From the NCBI GenBank assembly GCA_041486185.1, contig JBGPKX010000298.1:1-7357 (forward strand): a DNA stretch of 7,357 nucleotides. The letters run 5' to 3'. The DNA is from QHXW01 sp041486185 (GTDB lineage Bacteria > Acidobacteriota > Terriglobia > Bryobacterales > Bryobacteraceae). Below the pieces are notes generated by a model. That model made no database searches. It saw only the letters and a program-made list of their open reading frames with translations, and had not been told where the DNA came from. The position numbers and the translations under genes were made by a program. Positions 6,858-7,357 of the stretch are shown one piece after another; position 1 is the stretch's first letter, and every line of letters starts with the position of its first letter.

Positions 6858-7077
6858 TTAACGCGGATGTGATTCCCGGCGCGCCACTCTTCAAGACGAC
6901 AGGCGCGCTCCAACTGCACTTCCCGCGCCGGTGTCGCTGCTTCGGTAATGGGCGAGTCGCAAAGTAAGCCTCCCTAGCTTTCTCCTGGATCACGGCCCAA
7001 CCGGAAGTGGAGCGGCGGACAGCACAGATGAAAGATGATAAGAGTCATATACCCAAAATTTGAGGACAGAATCAAGA

Positions 7078-7357
7078 ATGCCCTTTGATCTCCAACCCAT
7101 TTTGAAAGGCGAGCTCCTCGAACTCAGGCCGCTTCGAGCAGCGGATTTTCATGACCTTTACTCTGTAGCTGCAGATCCGCTCATTTGGGAACAACATCCG
7201 ATCAAAGATCGCTATAAAGAGGAAGTTTTCAAAGTGTTTCTTCTCGAGGCCTTGGAATCCGGTGGAGCGTTGATCGCTATTGATTCCCAAGATGGCCAGG
7301 TCATCGGGTCGTCGCGATTCCACGGATACGACGAAGAAAAAAACGAGATCGAAATCG
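7078..7357 (+). CDS. GNAT family N-acetyltransferase (RimJ/RimL-like), N-terminal part, cut by the right edge
   Basis: The first 93 codons of a gene that continues beyond the window. The product starts MPFDLQPILKGELLELRPLRAADF, then has YSVAADPLIWEQHP and, after a helical stretch, ALIAIDSQDGQVIGSSRFHGY, ending in NEIEI. The ELRPL(R)..D opening, the following helix with an xxDPLIWEQHP segment, and the VIGSSRF strand are typical of the Acetyltransf_3 branch of GNAT enzymes, which move acetyl from acetyl-CoA to an amine. The acetyl-CoA-binding loop (RxxGxG/A) would lie past the edge, so substrate and activity cannot be judged. The ATG is preferred because an in-frame TAA lies about 40 nt upstream and no ATG lies between; GAGG at 7062-7065 is a somewhat distant Shine-Dalgarno. 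Codon use is clearly less GC-rich than in the copper genes, and orientation is opposite, so it is not part of that operon. Confidence 0.85.
   Translation, partial: MPFDLQPILKGELLELRPLRAADFHDLYSVAADPLIWEQHPIKDRYKEEVFKVFLLEALESGGALIAIDSQDGQVIGSSRFHGYDEEKNEIEI

Larger units (their letters stand above)
6410..7077. other. About 670 bp with no recognised gene, between the copper operon and the acetyltransferase gene
   Basis: Short open frames exist on both strands (a 92-codon plus frame from 6445, a 96-codon plus frame from 6473, and a 107-codon minus frame at 6670-6993). None gives a protein I recognise, and they overlap each other in conflicting frames. The composition is visibly less GC-rich at the left end (6360-6480) and around 7020-7080 than in the operon. 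I see no tRNA, rRNA, insertion-sequence end or CRISPR repeat. Structures noted inside it are listed separately. It could hold an unrecognised RNA, a decayed gene, or simply the two genes' regulatory regions. Confidence 0.5.

Noticed and set aside
6670..6993. 107-codon minus-strand frame in the gap
   Set aside because: No recognised family, no Shine-Dalgarno noted and no convincing domain; it conflicts with two plus-strand frames over the same DNA.
7072..7323. 83-codon minus-strand frame opposite the acetyltransferase start
   Set aside because: The plus strand encodes a clear GNAT N-terminus; the minus frame is its shadow.

Overview
The window reads as a bacterial, GC-rich, Gram-negative copper/silver-handling cluster, followed by a less GC-rich stretch that carries the start of an unrelated gene. 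Nothing here fixes the taxon. The protein styles (a CusA-type RND pump with a long porter-domain insertion, an adaptor with a C-terminal YHS domain, and a tyrosine recombinase tail of the 'YDLRSTYATRL...FKKYSQMKL' type) resemble Acidobacteriota or similar soil bacteria, but that is an impression from memory, not a search result.

Layout from left to right. (1) Positions 1 to about 150, minus strand: the C-terminal tail of a tyrosine recombinase with no 5' part, directly behind the pump gene. (2) 189-3437, minus: a complete CusA-family RND pump. It has all three porter-domain methionines that define the Cu(I)/Ag(I) site in E. coli CusA, plus the proton-relay residues. (3) 3458-4915, minus: its periplasmic adaptor (CusB type), with an N-terminal heavy-metal-binding motif and a C-terminal YHS metal-binding domain. 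(4) 4928-4961: a very strong hairpin in the gap ahead of the adaptor gene. (5) 5000-6328, minus: a secreted beta-propeller of the selenium-binding protein / methanethiol oxidase (SBP56) type. (6) 6329-7077: about 750 bp with no recognised gene, holding a candidate promoter for the minus-strand operon, a doubtful 92-codon plus-strand ORF, a weak terminator-like element and a small direct repeat. (7) 7078 to the right edge, plus: the N-terminal part of a RimJ/RimL-like GNAT acetyltransferase.

The three minus-strand genes are co-directional with gaps of 84 and 20 bp, and probably form one operon in the order propeller, adaptor, pump. The pump and adaptor would drive periplasmic Cu(I)/Ag(I) out through a TolC/CusC-type outer-membrane channel, which is not encoded here. 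The SBP56-type protein is predicted to be periplasmic, and characterised members of that family are copper enzymes. This suggests that a copper-requiring or copper-buffering periplasmic protein is made together with the copper exporter. That link is inference. No CRISPR array, tRNA, rRNA, complete insertion sequence or replication origin was seen.
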